This document shows positions 13,477 to 28,400 of a DNA stretch of 64,000 nucleotides, piece by piece. The DNA comes from Heliocidaris erythrogramma. Lineage: Eukaryota; Echinodermata; Echinoidea; Camarodonta; Echinometridae. The DNA is taken from NCBI GenBank assembly GCA_025617745.1, contig CM046855.1, forward strand, positions 40,867,663 through 40,931,662, written 5' to 3'. Position 1 is the stretch's first letter, and each line of letters starts with the position of its first letter. The position numbers were made by a program, and so were the translations under genes. The notes beneath the pieces are model-generated. The model did no database searches. It saw only the letters and a list, made by a program, of their open reading frames with translations, and had not been told where the DNA came from.

Positions 13477-16400
13477 TTCTTCATCACATCAAAACTTAAG
13501 AGTTGTGGGAAGAGACCATCATTTTTATACCAGAAACTTCAGAACTAGCCAGCTTATTTGATACTTACTGGGTTTTAACCTGGGAGATGTGTTTCTCCCA
13601 GGGTTCAGTAAAAAATTCAAAAAAATATAAAGACTTGGATTGTCTCCTCAATTCTACATTTATTAAAAGCACCAACCCAACTCTGAAGGATCCATTTATG
13701 ATAAATCTGTTATATCCATCCCTTTTCCCCTTATGCATCACATCTTTGGCATCATACTTCAGAATTGCAGTGGAAATTACCAACACTCTTATAGAAACAG
13801 CTGTCCACAAATTGATAGATACACCAGACCCCAGACATCAAAAGGTTTGCCACCTATGAGAGAAAATTAGGATCCATTTCTTGTTAGTAGTGGACAACGT
13901 GATAGCTTAGGCAGAGCCAATAGCTCTGTATGTAGAGAAAGCACCGAAGCGGTTTCTTCTGAGGTGTTATTAGTCTGGGCTTTGTGGTTTGCAAGTACCA
14001 AATGAAATCTAGGGTTAGCCTGTTAGGTTTGGTCTGTGATGTTTGGATGATTCTCCTATTAGTTTCAAAGATTAATCAGTTATCAGTGTGGTGGGGTGAT
14101 GAATGGTATACAGGTTACTAGAGGAGAGAGATGTTAGATAAAACAAAGGGATAGAGAGGGAAAGACATATTGAGAGAAATAGAGGGGCATAATTGAGGAA
14201 GGGAGAGAGAGTGAAAAAAAAAGTGAATAAGAGAAATATTGTGAAGATTTGTTGTCAATAGTGTTGACTTGACAAATGATGCAATTAAGTGTCTAATAAT
14301 ACTAGATTACTATGTGACAAAAGAATCCTCCATCACTCTTATTTATTGCATATTTCATTTTGAGATATAGATAGAACACTTTTTTGTCAAGTGTTTTGTT
14401 TTTGTGATTTATGTGCCATGAAATGTTAGTACTCTTTCTACCTGTAGCTCAACTTTTTTTCTCCCATAGAACTTATATTCGGATTCCTCAATTTGTAAAT
14501 TACTTTACTAAAACCTTGCTTTTGTTTCTCCTTTCGCAGGATAATTTGGAATTTAGGATTCACCTTCGATATGAGTTTCTTATGCTTGGTATGCAACCTG
14601 TGATTGACAAGTTAAGAACACTAGAGAATGCAACATTAGATAGGTAAGTATAATTTGACCTCTCTATATTTATCTATTTTTTATACCTGAGATGCTACCA
14701 AGCAAAGCAAAGCAAATGCTTATATTTTGAAGGACCTTTTGGATTATGCTCATAATGTCATCTGAAAATCATATGCAGGGCTCCATACTCCCTTTGTGTA
14801 CTTCGGATCTGGGCTGAAATTTTTAGTCTCTCTATTCAGATTTTGAATATTTTGGTCTGGAGTTAAAAATTGGGGGCCAATGTTCACCGGACCCTGTTAT
14901 TGTCGAGACCAGTCATATGCGTTTGAAACTGTACTTTGATTAGAATAATTGTTACATGTATGTTTGAGGTTAGTAGACCCTTTTGAAAGAAATATATGAT
15001 GATGGTCTATTAAAATGAAGAATACATTCAGGTATGACTTTCCTTTCCTTTTCTCTCTTTGTTTTCTTTCCTTCCATCAGGCATTTAGATTTCTTTGAGC
15101 TTGTCAGAAATGAAGATGAGAGAGAGCTTGCCAAAAGGTTTGACATGGTGAGTTATACTAAACTAACTTTTGTAAAATCATATCATCCATATGGTACATG
15201 TACTAACCTCATAGGAAGTGAATGACTGGGAAAAGGGTAAAGTGATTATGAAAACACATTTTTGTCCAAGTATTATGGGTTACAGGCATTCATTGGATTT
15301 CAAAATGAATTTGTTAGGCGAAAAAAACAAAATTTATGATGACATAAAAAGAAATCAGTATTGCTGGTACAATGTATCACCTGAATTGGCATTTAAGATT
15401 ATATTATTTGATTATATAATACATGAAAAATCAAATATACCAACAAATGTGTGGCAGGCCATCACAAAAATGCCCAATTTTCTTTCTTTGTCCAAATCAT
15501 CATAAAATAATTTTCAGAACTTCTTTGAATTTGAGTGGTCAAACTGTGATCCTAAAAGTATGTCAATCCTACTAATCATTATAATTATGGCCATTATGCT
15601 CCATTTATATGAAACATTGATTTTGTTATGCATTTGTTCAGGTTCTGTAAAACAAACAATATGAGTCTTTGGGCTTCAGGTTTTGCTGTTTTTAATAAAC
15701 CACATCAATTCAATTCATTTCAATCACCTGTGCAAATTTTGTATGATGGTTTGTAATAACCTTCCTTCCTTCGGCCTTATGTTGATATATGGAACGGTAG
15801 CAATATGTTTGGGTTCCGTGACATTTGCTCCTGCGACAATTGCTCCGGTCTAACTTTGCCATGTTAATCCTAACCCTAATCCTAATCTTCACATTGTTCT
15901 TAACAAAAAAAACAAATCATGACCTTGATCTTAACCTTTGACCTTTCGAGATATGAACGGAGGAGCAAATGTCGCAGGAGCAAATGTCGTGTCACCATAT
16001 GTTTGATGTCATATGAAATTATGTCCTTGTGATTTGGGTATGAAAATCATTCATGCAGTCTGTTATATCAAATTCATACCAATCCTATTGACCGTTATGA
16101 GTACCTGTGCAGATCGTGATAGATGGTTGGTTGTTCTTTTATAATATAGGTTCATGTTGATGTACGGAATGGTAACAACATGTTTGATGTCATCAAGAAG
16201 AAGATCAGCCACACCGAGGCCTATCCACATCTCATGTCTGTCTTACAACATTTATTGCTGCTTCCAAGTAGGTTTCAAGAGGGCTTCATACCCCTTTCCT
16301 AAACTCCCAAGAGAGTATAATAGGAGCAGAATAAGAGCATTATAGGACTTTATAAATGTATCCGCATCAAAAATCTGCATTATCTTAGGGCCGCTGTTAT

Positions 16401-19400
16401 GCGCATGATACCCGCATTTTCCACCTCATGATATCGGTCAGAGCTCATTTGATTTCCAACAGCATGCAGTGATGTTTTAACATCTGAGCTATTGTGCCTT
16501 CTCTAGCAACCAAAATAGAGAATCCAAAGCTAGATACATATACATTATTTCATATACGAAACATCTCTTTGATCGAAGACCATACTATGATAATAACAGT
16601 ACACATTTCATTGATTATTGATTATTGATACTTGTGTGTATCTCCTTGGATGAATCACTTCACAGAAATGTGAAAAATAACACCAAAATAGTTCATGAAC
16701 TCTGAATGGTGTTTTTCTATGGAAAGAAAAACGCACAATAAAACAATATACATGTAAGCCATTTTGGTGATTTTTCAGGGATTGTATGGTTCCTGCAACA
16801 TATACATGTACATGTAAATTGGAAAGTAGTGATCAACACCTCAAATGGAACAGTAAAATATGATATCACAACGTTGATGCTACAATGCATATTCATCCTA
16901 TTGTTTACTTTCTACTTCAGACCAAGGCAAGAGCATCCACCATTGGTCCCTTGTCGACCTCTTACTCCAACAAATCGTACTACAGTTTGACGATGGAGGC
17001 GATCCAGACGTCTCGCCCTTCGACATCAACTTCAAGGACGTCATCGAGAAGGTTATCAACCAGGACGTCATCAGGCAACGAGAAGCAGAAGAAAGAGAAA
17101 GAGGTGAATGTTAATAGGCTCTGGAAAATTTGGGAGGGTATCCTTATGGGTCTAATCAGTTCCTTTTATTATAGAGTACTCTAATGACAGGTGTGTTAAA
17201 GATAGGGTAATAGCCTGAAGTACCCGGAGTGGCATTTGTGATGGACATACAAAAAAAATATTATCATTTTCTGGTTTTGGTGAAATGAGAATGATTGTTT
17301 TAAAGCTACTTTAAACTAAAACCATCTTTTAACAAGATTTGGAAAACATCTGTTTGTCTTATTTTCCCATCATGCAACATTCTCCCTTGTAGAAGCTTAA
17401 AATGTACTTCTAGGCAATTTTCTGTATTTGCGAGTCAAAAGTAATAGTTTGAAATAAAAAATGTGCTTATTTTCCAAGCGAGTTTTTAGTTAAAATTCAA
17501 ATAAACTGCAACTAATCTCCATACATGCCAACCATACAGTTTTTAACTGAACCGTTCAGAATTTGGGGAATTAGTATTGATACCAATCAGCTTTCCATAG
17601 CATCCAAGTGCTAAGAGGATTGCGGGCAGCTTGTTGCTGTGCACGACGCTGTAATAATGAGCACATGTGTGCGTATAGTGCTATATCCCTCAGCCATATG
17701 CACAGCATGCATGCATTTGCTACGGTTATCGATCGCGAGCGAGTCGCTCATGCAAGTTAATTGAGTCTGCAGTATGTATCACGTAAGTAATCGTCAGAAT
17801 AAAATCAACCATGAGCGGAACAGTGTCAGCCAGGGGCCTTGAAGCAGGCTGCTGGACCCCTTACTCCAAGGAGCTCCACTGCCACCGCCGGTGGTGGGGG
17901 CGGTGGCGGCGGTGACGATGGAGCTCCCTGGGCCCCCTGCCATTATCAATATGTGCATTCAGTTTTCTGAATTCCAAATGTTGGCAAGTATGAATCTCTA
18001 ATTATAATTTTAATTTAGGATTGACCGTAAGATTGGCGCTGTTGAAATTCTACCAGTCTAAAGCAGTTTGAAGAATCTTTATTTAGGGTAGTCTAAATGA
18101 TATGTCAGATTTGTTCATAACATTCTGACTATATTGCTTTTCTTGCTATAGAATATGGTGAACTCAAAGATCAGTTGGAGAGGAAAGACAGGGAGATGGA
18201 CAGCAAGGAAAAACAAAGGGTAAGAAGTCAAATTCTATTCTAATGTTTATTTCAACCACTTTGAAAGGTGGCATGAAATTACCAAGCATAAGAAGATGTA
18301 ACTGATTCACTCTTTTTTATTAACGGTTAAACTGAAGATGGGCTAACTCATCACAAAGCGGAGTTTGGTTCATTGTGTTTGGTATAACCAAGCTCAAATT
18401 CAATGAAGTCACAAATGCTCAATACAGCTGATCTGGGCGAAAAACCTGTGACAGTTTTAAAGGAAGACAATTGTAGCATTGTCTTAGCAGCCCATAGAAG
18501 AACGTGAATCAGGAAAAGAGAAATTTGCCAGTTAATCACCTTCACTTGGCTATATTTATAACATTCTCTTTCTAGCCCATGAGTGACTATGAATTGACAT
18601 TTAAAGAAAAGGAAGGAAGAGTTTGTTGTTTGAGTCAGGTTTGGTCCCAGTGGGAGGATGACAACATTAATACTGGTGCTGCTGGGGCAAAGAGATGACA
18701 AGAAGGCCTCTGGAGGTACCCTGAAACTGGGTTTGTGATGTTGGACAACTTGGTACTGAACCACATACACCCAAACCAAAAAAGTCCCAGAAAAACTATA
18801 ACAAAGCAAAACAAACTATATGAAGAAAGAGAAAAGTTCAGTAATGTAAATAGATCTTTGACATTCCATTTAGTAGTTCAACTCCACTCTTTATGGTTAA
18901 AGATACCCTAACATTGTATGTGCACCCCCTCTGCAAAAAAAATGAATTTAGAAATATGGAAATAAAAACAAAGTTAATGAATGTAAATTAATCTGTAATT
19001 ATATTTAACTGTTAACCTCCATCCCTCCACTCTATATGGTGACATGGGAATGCATCCATCCCTCCCTCCCTCCCCCCTTTTCACCATCTCCTCCTCCACC
19101 CCCTCCTCCTCCCCTCTATATCCATCCTCATTGTCCATCTCCTTCCTTCGTGAACATATATGGTCCAAGGGAACACTGGTTGAATGTTCTTACATCAAAA
19201 CCATCTGTTTTATGAAGACTGATTACATCCTGTTCTACCCCTCCATGTGGATTTATGGTGTCATTGGAATGCTTCTCACTTCTCCTCCCTTCTCGTTGCC
19301 ATGGGAACCCTTCCTACCCCTATCATAAGTGCCATGCCAGGATCACCTATTTATCCAGACTCTTTCAGAATTTTCCAGTAATGACATCAATAAATCTCTG

Positions 19401-22400
19401 TGTATTTGAAGGATCCTCTTTTTTTACTCTGGAGAAACATCACCACCCTTGTCATGATAAAAAGGAGCTCATAGATATGTGGCTTTGTCACATACAATTT
19501 TGGTATACTATATTTGATTACACAATGTATATCTTGATTATGCAAATACGATTTGTGCTTTCTAAAAGCTGAAATGAAAAAAGGGTTAGCTCTGGGCCTT
19601 ATATTATTTGAGCTGAAAAAGCAGTGTCACAGAGGTGGTTACAAAATGACTGCTCATGCTTCCATTTCCTGATTAAGCTGCTTATTGTTATGTTCTTTAT
19701 GATTTTGCCAGTCATGTCTTATGTTTATTTCAATTTGATTTTAATATTATTTGCTACTGTAATCCATAGTACATAATTATCTCAACTTTGTCGCCTGTCT
19801 TGTATCATTTTACATGTAAACATCTTTAACCAAACATGTGCTCATAGTATATCCAGTTTTCTTTTCTTCAGTGTAAAAGTCTATGCAATGTATTATTTTC
19901 TCCCCATATCCTCTTCATTGGTCATCTTCAAACCAGTTTATAGCAAGACTATGTCTTGGTTTATTTTCAGTCTCGCTGTTAAAGCTGTGTTTGGATCATT
20001 TCTGCTTGTAAACATCTCTGCACTTATTTTATGTTAGCAAAGTCTCCAGCTGATGTATTTTCCTCCAGAATATGTAGGTAGGAATTTGTTAACAAAATTG
20101 GATACCTGTAGATGTAGCTGACAAAATGGATGGGTCAGCGCTAAGTGAATTTATGACGAGTGGGTGCGAACCATGTCGTAGATTATCATAATCGGCCTAG
20201 TATATGAATCCATTGGCCAAAAATGAATTTGAAACCAATTTTAAAAGAATGTTTTATAAAGTCATTATGGGAAACCTTAGAAAAATGATGATTTAATGAT
20301 GACTTAAGAAAAGAGAACTAAATAAACTTCTAACTGATAAAAGTTTGAATTTAATTTATATTGCTTGCAGGATGGCACCATGCCATTTGTCTTGTTTTGA
20401 CAATGTTCATCCTTTCTTGTCTGTCTGTTTCCAGAAAGTATTCAACTTATTAACAAGATGTTTTGACACAGTTTTCATAATTATGCAATGGAGCTTGCAA
20501 GAAATATTTCTGTATACTCTTTCTCCACTATACCATGGCTTGCATTCTGTCATTTGTTATTGATGAGCAGTCATACAAATTAAGAAGCATAAATAAAATG
20601 CATCTTCTACAAGTATTTGCTTTATATATTGCTTGCTTTAGCCTGATAAGTACATCATGTTTGGAAAACACTTGATGTTTCTTCTACAAATGTTTTCATG
20701 TATTTGATATATCCAAATGTATTCCATTACTATCAAATTATCTAAGATGACAATTTAGAAATAGCTATTTACTATTTTTTTAAATCCACATTGACAACAT
20801 AATTGAAGATAAAGGCTTTTAGGTATATGTTGAAGTTGGAAATGTTGCCTTGTGTATCAAAATGTGATTGGAATTTATCAGTGCCTATAGTATATGTTCC
20901 ATGTGTAACACAGGGAAATAAACACGCCCAGAAGAAGATGTTAACTGGGGGTTTTTCCACTTTTATTCCTCCCGTCGTATGGAGTGTGACAAATATGAAC
21001 TAGAACAAGAACCTGTATCAAAATACAACAAAATAACAAATACATGTCACTGGTGTACATGTAACAAACAGTTGTAGAAATATATATACATACATTATCT
21101 TCACATTTCAATGGCAATTATACAAATGACTCATGCTACGCTGAGCTGCTTTAAATATCGAATAGATATATCACTAAGAACAATAGACGAGATGCCTAAC
21201 CTGATTCATTAGTGAAAACATTAAAGCATTTCATAAATAGCAATTCAATATATGATTTAAAAGTAAATACCACAGAATGATGTACATGTACATGTATAGC
21301 AAAGAGAAAGTTTCACAATAAGAAACAACACTATAATGTATATCAGAGTACTGATTCAGTCTTAATGAGCAATTAAACAGATTATCTTACTTGAACTTCA
21401 CTGCACTTCATTTAAAACAAAGTATCATTCATAAATTAAAATGCGAATAATGTTTAATTCCAACCCGTTAGTACATTCCATACACTCACCCCGACTACTT
21501 CATGGCCATCAAGTAAGTGTAATGAAATCAGCCTTCATGACTCTGACTCTGATGACTGTAATCTAAAAGAAACATGACAGATGTACCTCATAGAGTAACT
21601 CATCTTTATAAAATACATGACAAAAACACTAAAAATCTAGTGAGAGGATTTCAACTGGTTATCTGATTGTTTTCAACAAAATCCCTCTGACTAGTTTCTA
21701 ACCAATTGGTGTCTGCAAAATAAACATATATCCAAAAGTGCATTGAATAAATCTACAATTGTAAGAAGTAGAATTTCATCATATATATCTGAAAGTCTCA
21801 TTTATACATAGCTAGATAAACAAGATCATCTCAATAGTCCTGTTCCATCTAATTAAGTTACATATTTTAGTCCAGCACTGCTGCCAACTTAACACACGCA
21901 GCTACAGCTATACACACACACATACATTAAGTTAAAATGTGTATTAGCCCTACATGGTCCTTAATTATCTATACAGGTACTATATATATATACAGACCTT
22001 ACTGCTATAAGACACACACACACACACACAATACACACACTGTAACTTTCTATATGCAAATAGCATGTTACAACTGAATCCCAAATCTGCTCGTGTGTGA
22101 ACTTTTCTAACATCTACCTAAGATATGCAATTCATGAATCAAATATTTGATTGATCAAATAGGCCTATCATGAAATATTATAACAAGTTGAGAATTCCTA
22201 ACAACTTGATGAATACAATACAATCATATACAATTAAAACTGAATGAATTATCATGCAGTTTCCCCATGTTAAAAGGAGTAATAAAGTTTAGCAATTCAT
22301 GAATCAATACTTGCACTTATAAATGAACTCTTCATAACATTGTACATTGTATAATAAAGTTCAGCATCCACATGAAAGGCTGAGATTGAATCATTATAAA

Positions 22401-25400
22401 ACATCACTGAATCGTACATATTAATCACTAAAACTCTTCAGAAGCTTAGCTGTAAAACATACAACATTCTTACACTATTACAGATATAAAATTAATAAAC
22501 ATACCTCTTAAAAGGGAAGAACTTTCTTAAGAGATTCTGTCCGGTAATTAGCTGAGTGTGGTGCTTTCTTTGGTTTCCAACAGAAAGTACAAGTACACAG
22601 TCAAAATGCAAGAAAATTCTAGACTAATCCATTCCACTGAAAGGGGGGGGGGGGGGGGGGGGGGGAAGGAGAGGGCTATTTACAAAGGAGGGACAATTTA
22701 TGTAAAACTTGTTTTGCTCTGTTACACACTTCCCTGCTTAATTGAGTGGCGTCCCGACACTCAGGCTACAAAAATTAATTACACCAAATTCCCTAAATAT
22801 ATCTTGTCACCATTACAGCTGTTTCAGATTTTATAACCCTACCACCTTGCCAATATGCAAACCAATATTAATCATGCGATTATTACTAGTAACACAGAAC
22901 ATGAAAATTCAAGTCATATATAACACAACTGGCCAACCCGCACCACTAATACGAACTTTCAGGTCTCATGACGAGAATCACTGAAAACATATCTAGTGCA
23001 TAACTCAACTGTTTCAGCCCTACACTCCTCACTATGCAATACTAAACTCATGACGAGCCTCCTAGCATTGACATCAGCCTAAGTGCTAACTGACTGATCC
23101 TAACAGTTTTAGAGTCTTTACTACCAAGCCTTTGTTGTTGACATAAATATTCATATTACAGGCGTCTCTCACAAACCAAGTGATTTTAACATTATATACA
23201 CACTATATACCTATACCCAGTGTCATTTCTGATAAAACATTTGAATACTTTCGCGATTACCCACCTGGAAAACGGACCTGTGCTTCGTTACGATCATGGA
23301 TATCCCTATCACCATTGCAATACACAAAGAAATCCTAGTAACCTATGGCTAACAATCAACGCGACCAATGTGCCCTTTCTGGCCTCCTCACGAGGTTAAC
23401 AGAAAAACAAAGGTACGGAGAAACTCTTTACTGTTCCGAATAGTCAACCCATATTTCTCTCATGCAATTCCGGTCTCATGTCGAGGTTTTCGAAATTAAC
23501 ATTAAATACTTCAACCGACTAATTCTAACAGTAATTCCAGCCAATTCCTAGTAACATAAGAAATATCAATATGAAACAATGCAATACGATATCCATATCA
23601 GACTATACACGCACTCAGTTACCATTGCTGACCAAAATATTAAATAAAACATTACGGACATAGGCTTCCCTGCTTTTTCAAAAGCAGTCTCTAAAACCAG
23701 CAAACCAACGAAATGCGCGTACCCTCAATTAACAAAATACTTTCAAACAAATTTACACTTTACTGGACTATCAATTCCAAAAGTCCCCAAATTTCAAAGC
23801 AAGAAATATTCTGACTATTCATTATTGACAAAGCCATCAACGCTAGAGTTGCATACCTACTCTACTCACACTGTATTACTGTCATCCCTCCTAATATCCT
23901 ATCAATACATAAAATATCGAAACCGACCCAGCTACAGCACTCAGAAATATACAGTTACCATGGTAACACCTTAACCTACAGTAATATTTACAAAACTTTG
24001 ACGTCCAAGATCAAAGTTTACAGAGTCCTTTGCTGAAGAAGCTGCACAGAAGGCCAAAGATGAAAATCCTGCCGACTGCGCCATGTTGATGAAAGTATTT
24101 AAATGTCAATTAATCTTGTAAATACCTCACACCCATGATGTCAGCCACTCTGGAATCGAGGTTTCCAGGTCCCTTGGTGGTAGAAACTATTGCTGACCAC
24201 AGACCTGCGTAGTCAGGGTTCTCGCGTGACGACGTCCCATCTGGAGGAATCCTGTCCGTGACGCCAAGATGTAACACAGGGAAATAAACACGCCCAGAAG
24301 AAGATGTTAACTGGGGGTTTTTCCACTTTTATTCCTCCCGTCGTATGGAGTGTGACAAATATGAACTAGAACAAGAACCTGTATCAAAATACAACAAAAT
24401 AACAAATACATGTCACTGGTGTACATGTAACAAACAGTTGTAGAAATATATATACATACATTATCTTCACATTTCAATGGCAATTATACAAATGACTCAT
24501 GCTACGCTGAGCTGCTTTAAATATCGAATAGATATATCACTAAGAACAATAGACGAGATGCCTAACCTGATTCATTAGTGAAAACATTAAAGCATTTCAT
24601 AAATAGCAATTCAATATATGATTTAAAAGTAAATACCACAGAATGATGTACATGTACATGTATAGCAAAGAGAAAGTTTCACAATAACAAACAACACTGT
24701 AATGTATATCAGAGTACTGATTCAGTCTTAATGAGCAATTAAACAGATTATCTTACTTGAACTTCACTGCACTTCATTTAAAACAAAGTATCATTCATAA
24801 ATTAAAATGCGAATAATGTTTAATTCCAACCCGTTAGTACATTCCATACACTCACCCCGACTACTTCATGGCCATCAAGTAAGTGTAATGAAATCAGCCT
24901 TCATGACTCTGACTCTGATGACTGTAATCTAAAAGAAACATGACAGATGTACCTCATAGAGTAACTCATCTTTATAAAATACATGACAAAAACACTAAAA
25001 ATCTAGTGAGAGGATTTCAACTGGTTATCTGATTGTTTTCAACAAAATCCCTCTGACTAGTTTCTAACCAATTGGTGTCTGCAAAATAAACATATATCCA
25101 AAAGTGCATTGAATAAATCTACAATTGTAAGAAGTAGAATTTCATCATATATATCTGAAAGTCTCATTTATACATAGCTAGATAAACAAGATCATCTCAA
25201 TAGTCCTGTTCCATCTAATTAAGTTACATATTTTAGTCCAGCACTGCTGCCAACTTAACACACGCAGCTACAGCTATACACACACACATACATTAAGTTA
25301 AAATGTGTATTAGCCCTACATGGGCTTAATTATCTATACAGGTACTATATATATATACAGACCTTACTGCTATAAGACACACACACACACACACACACAA

Positions 25401-28400
25401 TACACACACTGTAACTTTCTATATGCAAATAGCATGTTACAACTGAATCCCAAATCTGCTCGTGTGTGAACTTTTCTAACATCTACCTAAGATATGCAAT
25501 TCATGAATCAAATATTTGATTGATCAAATAGGCCTATCATGAAATATTATAACAAGTTGAGAATTCCTAACAACTTGATGAATACAATACAATCATATAC
25601 AATTAAAACTGAATGAATTACCATGCAGTTTCCCCATGTTAAAAGGAGTAATAAAGTTTAGCAATTCATGAATCAATACTTGCACTTATAAATGAACTCT
25701 TCATAACATTGTACATTGTATAATAAAGTTCAGCATCCACATGAAAGGCTGAGATTGAATCATTATAAAACATCACTGAATCGTACATATTAATCACTAA
25801 AACTCTTCAGAAGCTTAGCTGTAAAACATACAACATTCTTACACTATTACAGATATAAAATTAATAAACATACCTCTTAAAAGGGAAGAACTTTCTTAAG
25901 AGATTCTGTCCGGTAATTAGCTGAGTGTGGTGCTTTCTTTGGTTTCCAACAGAAAGTACAAGTACACAGTCAAAATGCAAGAAAATTCTAGACTAATCCA
26001 TTCCACTGAAAGGGGGGGGGGGGGAAGGAGAGGGCTATTTACAAAGGAGGGACAATTTAAGTAAAACTTGTTTTGCTCTGTTACACATGTAATTACAGTT
26101 TGATAATAAGCAATAACCAACCACTGCGAGCAATGGTTTGTAATTTTTACATGTTGGGATATCCCCTCTGTTTTGGGTTTTTTTTTGTTCTTTGTTGGTT
26201 GTTTTTTGTTATTTGTTTTTGTTGTTTTTTTTTTTTTTGGGGGGGGGTGTTTAAAAACAATTGGTATTCAGATTTAACTGGTTTTGAAGATGACCATTTG
26301 AAGATGGAATATATCACATTGTTGTATATATTTATTTTTCTTTTTTCTTGTGTGTAACGTGTCTTCTTTTTTTCCCCTTGTTCTGTCTCTTGCTCATCCA
26401 TCCCTCCTTTTTTTTTTATAGAGGTTGGACTTTCAGTCAATGTCGTCGGTGGGTAACAGACGTACATTTGTATTCCTTTTACCCAGCATGCACCATTGAC
26501 GTTTCATTCAGTTTTTCATGTTACCATTTCTGGTGTGGCTGTTGCCAATTTGCAGTCAATCCCTTTTCCTGTCCCGTTTTCACCACTTCCCATTCTCGCT
26601 ATTGCCTTTGAAATAAAAGAGCTTCTCTTTCTCCCTTAACTTTTGTTTACCCTGCAAGCTCTTACAGTTAGCTTGAAAAAGATATCAGTTGATTACATAA
26701 CATAGTGAAGTTTATTATAATTTAAAATTTTGAATCTTTTATACTTCTTTATATGTTTCACAGAGGTCTGTTTGCTTTGGTGTGCAGTTTGATTGGAACA
26801 CCAACATTTGTTGACACTTTCGAGCAATTCATCACCTTTGTGATTTGATTAAAATTTGATAAATAATTCTGTTTGTTTTTACATCTTTGTGATGTGATTC
26901 CAGATTTTCCCCTTGATTCACTTTGTTTTCAACACTAGCATTGTCACATTTGTTTGCTTCTATCACTTTCATATCACTTCAATTATATGTACAGTGTGAG
27001 ACAAAGTATCATATATTTATATTATCTATGTCTACTTGTAAAGTCAATTATCTGATCAAATATACATTGTATAAGCAAATTTTAGAATCAAACGTTCAAA
27101 ATTCATTCTAAAACTTTGGCCTAATCGTGCAATATGTCTCCTCTCAATCATTGTGTACCTATGTACACACTTGCGTGTTATGTCTATTGAGGTGGAATGA
27201 TGTCACCATAATGTTGCACGCAATAAACCGATACTGTGCGGAGCGAATGAGGGGTGACATATTTCACGATAATGCCAAAACTTTTATGGTACATGAAGCT
27301 CTGGCAATTTGTGTTGGATACAAGTCTAAATTAGAACATGTTGTTTGCAATCTAGGGTAGTTTGTGAAGGATGGGAATAAAATTACGGAGAATTATCTTT
27401 CAAACTGGACATGGATGAAATCAAAAATTTAATACAATGAATTCAGCACACTTTGATCGATATGTTATTGATGATAACTAACAGAAATATATTGTGAGAT
27501 AGAGAAATTAACAGATACGAAAAGGAGGGAAAACTTTAATGTCTTGAAACAGCCATTGCATATTGTCTGCTTATAAATTTGTGGCATGGATATAAAAATT
27601 ATTGTAGAATATATTCATATTCCTGTGGCCTCACCCAAACAAAAACAAGTCATGTACATGCATTTATGTTTGGCAAGTATACCAATTTAATATATACATA
27701 TATGAAGGATCCATTTCCCTTTGTATCTTCTTCAAGCAGTTGTTCAAATTTATTGGCTTTGGTATATTTCACTAGATCTTTAAATTATTGCATGCCGAGC
27801 TTCTTTTGCCAATGCTGTATCATTGTTTTTTAAAGTGCAGTTCATGTTTCTCGGCTTATTGTATTGGAATTGTTTTCCCTTTTCTCCTTATTAAAAACAT
27901 TTTAATGGCTTTTAAAGAATATCTCTTAATGCTGCAGTAGCAGGAATTAGAACCTTGCTTAAAAAGAAAAATAAATAAATATTGGCATTGGAATGGTTCA
28001 ATATATTCTGCTGCTATCCTGCTCTGAGTAATTAGATACCGGGACTCTTGCTTTCTGTATATCTTGTGTCAAATCTGCTGAGAACTAATTAACAGTGTAG
28101 AATTCTAGGCAGTGATTTATCTTGTGGTTGAAAAGAATACTTATGGCTCTTATCTTACTCCTATTTAGCTTAAGCCCTCTCTCTTTCACTCTTAACCTCT
28201 TTTACAAATTCAATTCCTTGTATGTGAATAGAAATAGCCACTATGCTGTGATGTGTTAATACTTGAAGGCTTTTGAGCTTCTGTTTTATAAATACAGAAT
28301 GATACAGGATACTTTAATACGTATTAGAACTTATTATTAAATCCTCTGCGGTTTCTACGTACTCTGTAAGGTCTGTTTGCATGGGCCCCATGTTAAAATA

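Larger units (their letters stand above)
7710..14539 (+). other. DAAM intron between exons a and b (remainder)
   Basis: No exon recognised. Holds a GT microsatellite (~8873-8894), two palindromic-family copies (9722-9874, 11488-11625), a pyrimidine-rich array (9890-10985), a CpG-richer unresolved patch (12200-12500), and a CT microsatellite (13433-13480). Confidence 0.6.
20904..26085 (-). mobile_element. Non-coding LTR retrotransposon, complete, in DAAM intron
   Basis: Two direct repeats of about 1.82 kb (20904-22726 and 24270-26085) start TGTAACA and end TGTTACA, and flank a 1543-bp interior. A 4-bp target duplication CATG lies at 20900-20903 and 26086-26089. On the minus strand the 5' LTR is followed after 3 bp by a tRNA-primer-like site TGGCGTCACGGACAGG (24251-24266). 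The 3' LTR is preceded by a purine tract AAGCAGGGAAGTG (22727-22739), so the element points opposite to DAAM. The interior has no gag, protease, reverse transcriptase or integrase. It must have been moved by an autonomous relative (a LARD/TRIM-like arrangement with unusually long LTRs). Confidence 0.92.

Noticed and set aside
14766-14900. GGGCTCCATACT-beginning segment similar to about 4879-4950
   Set aside because: Similarity is short and patchy; not enough to define a repeat family from two partial matches.
15218-15505. 95-residue plus-strand frame
   Set aside because: Intronic, AT-rich, and without family resemblance or neighbouring coding continuity.
15860-15895. Telomere-like CCTAAC/CCTAAT repeats
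   Set aside because: Only a few imperfect units, inside the 9-bp-TSD element; not telomeric.
18351-18809. 152-residue minus-strand frame
   Set aside because: No recognisable domain, no start or splice context, antisense inside a DAAM intron.
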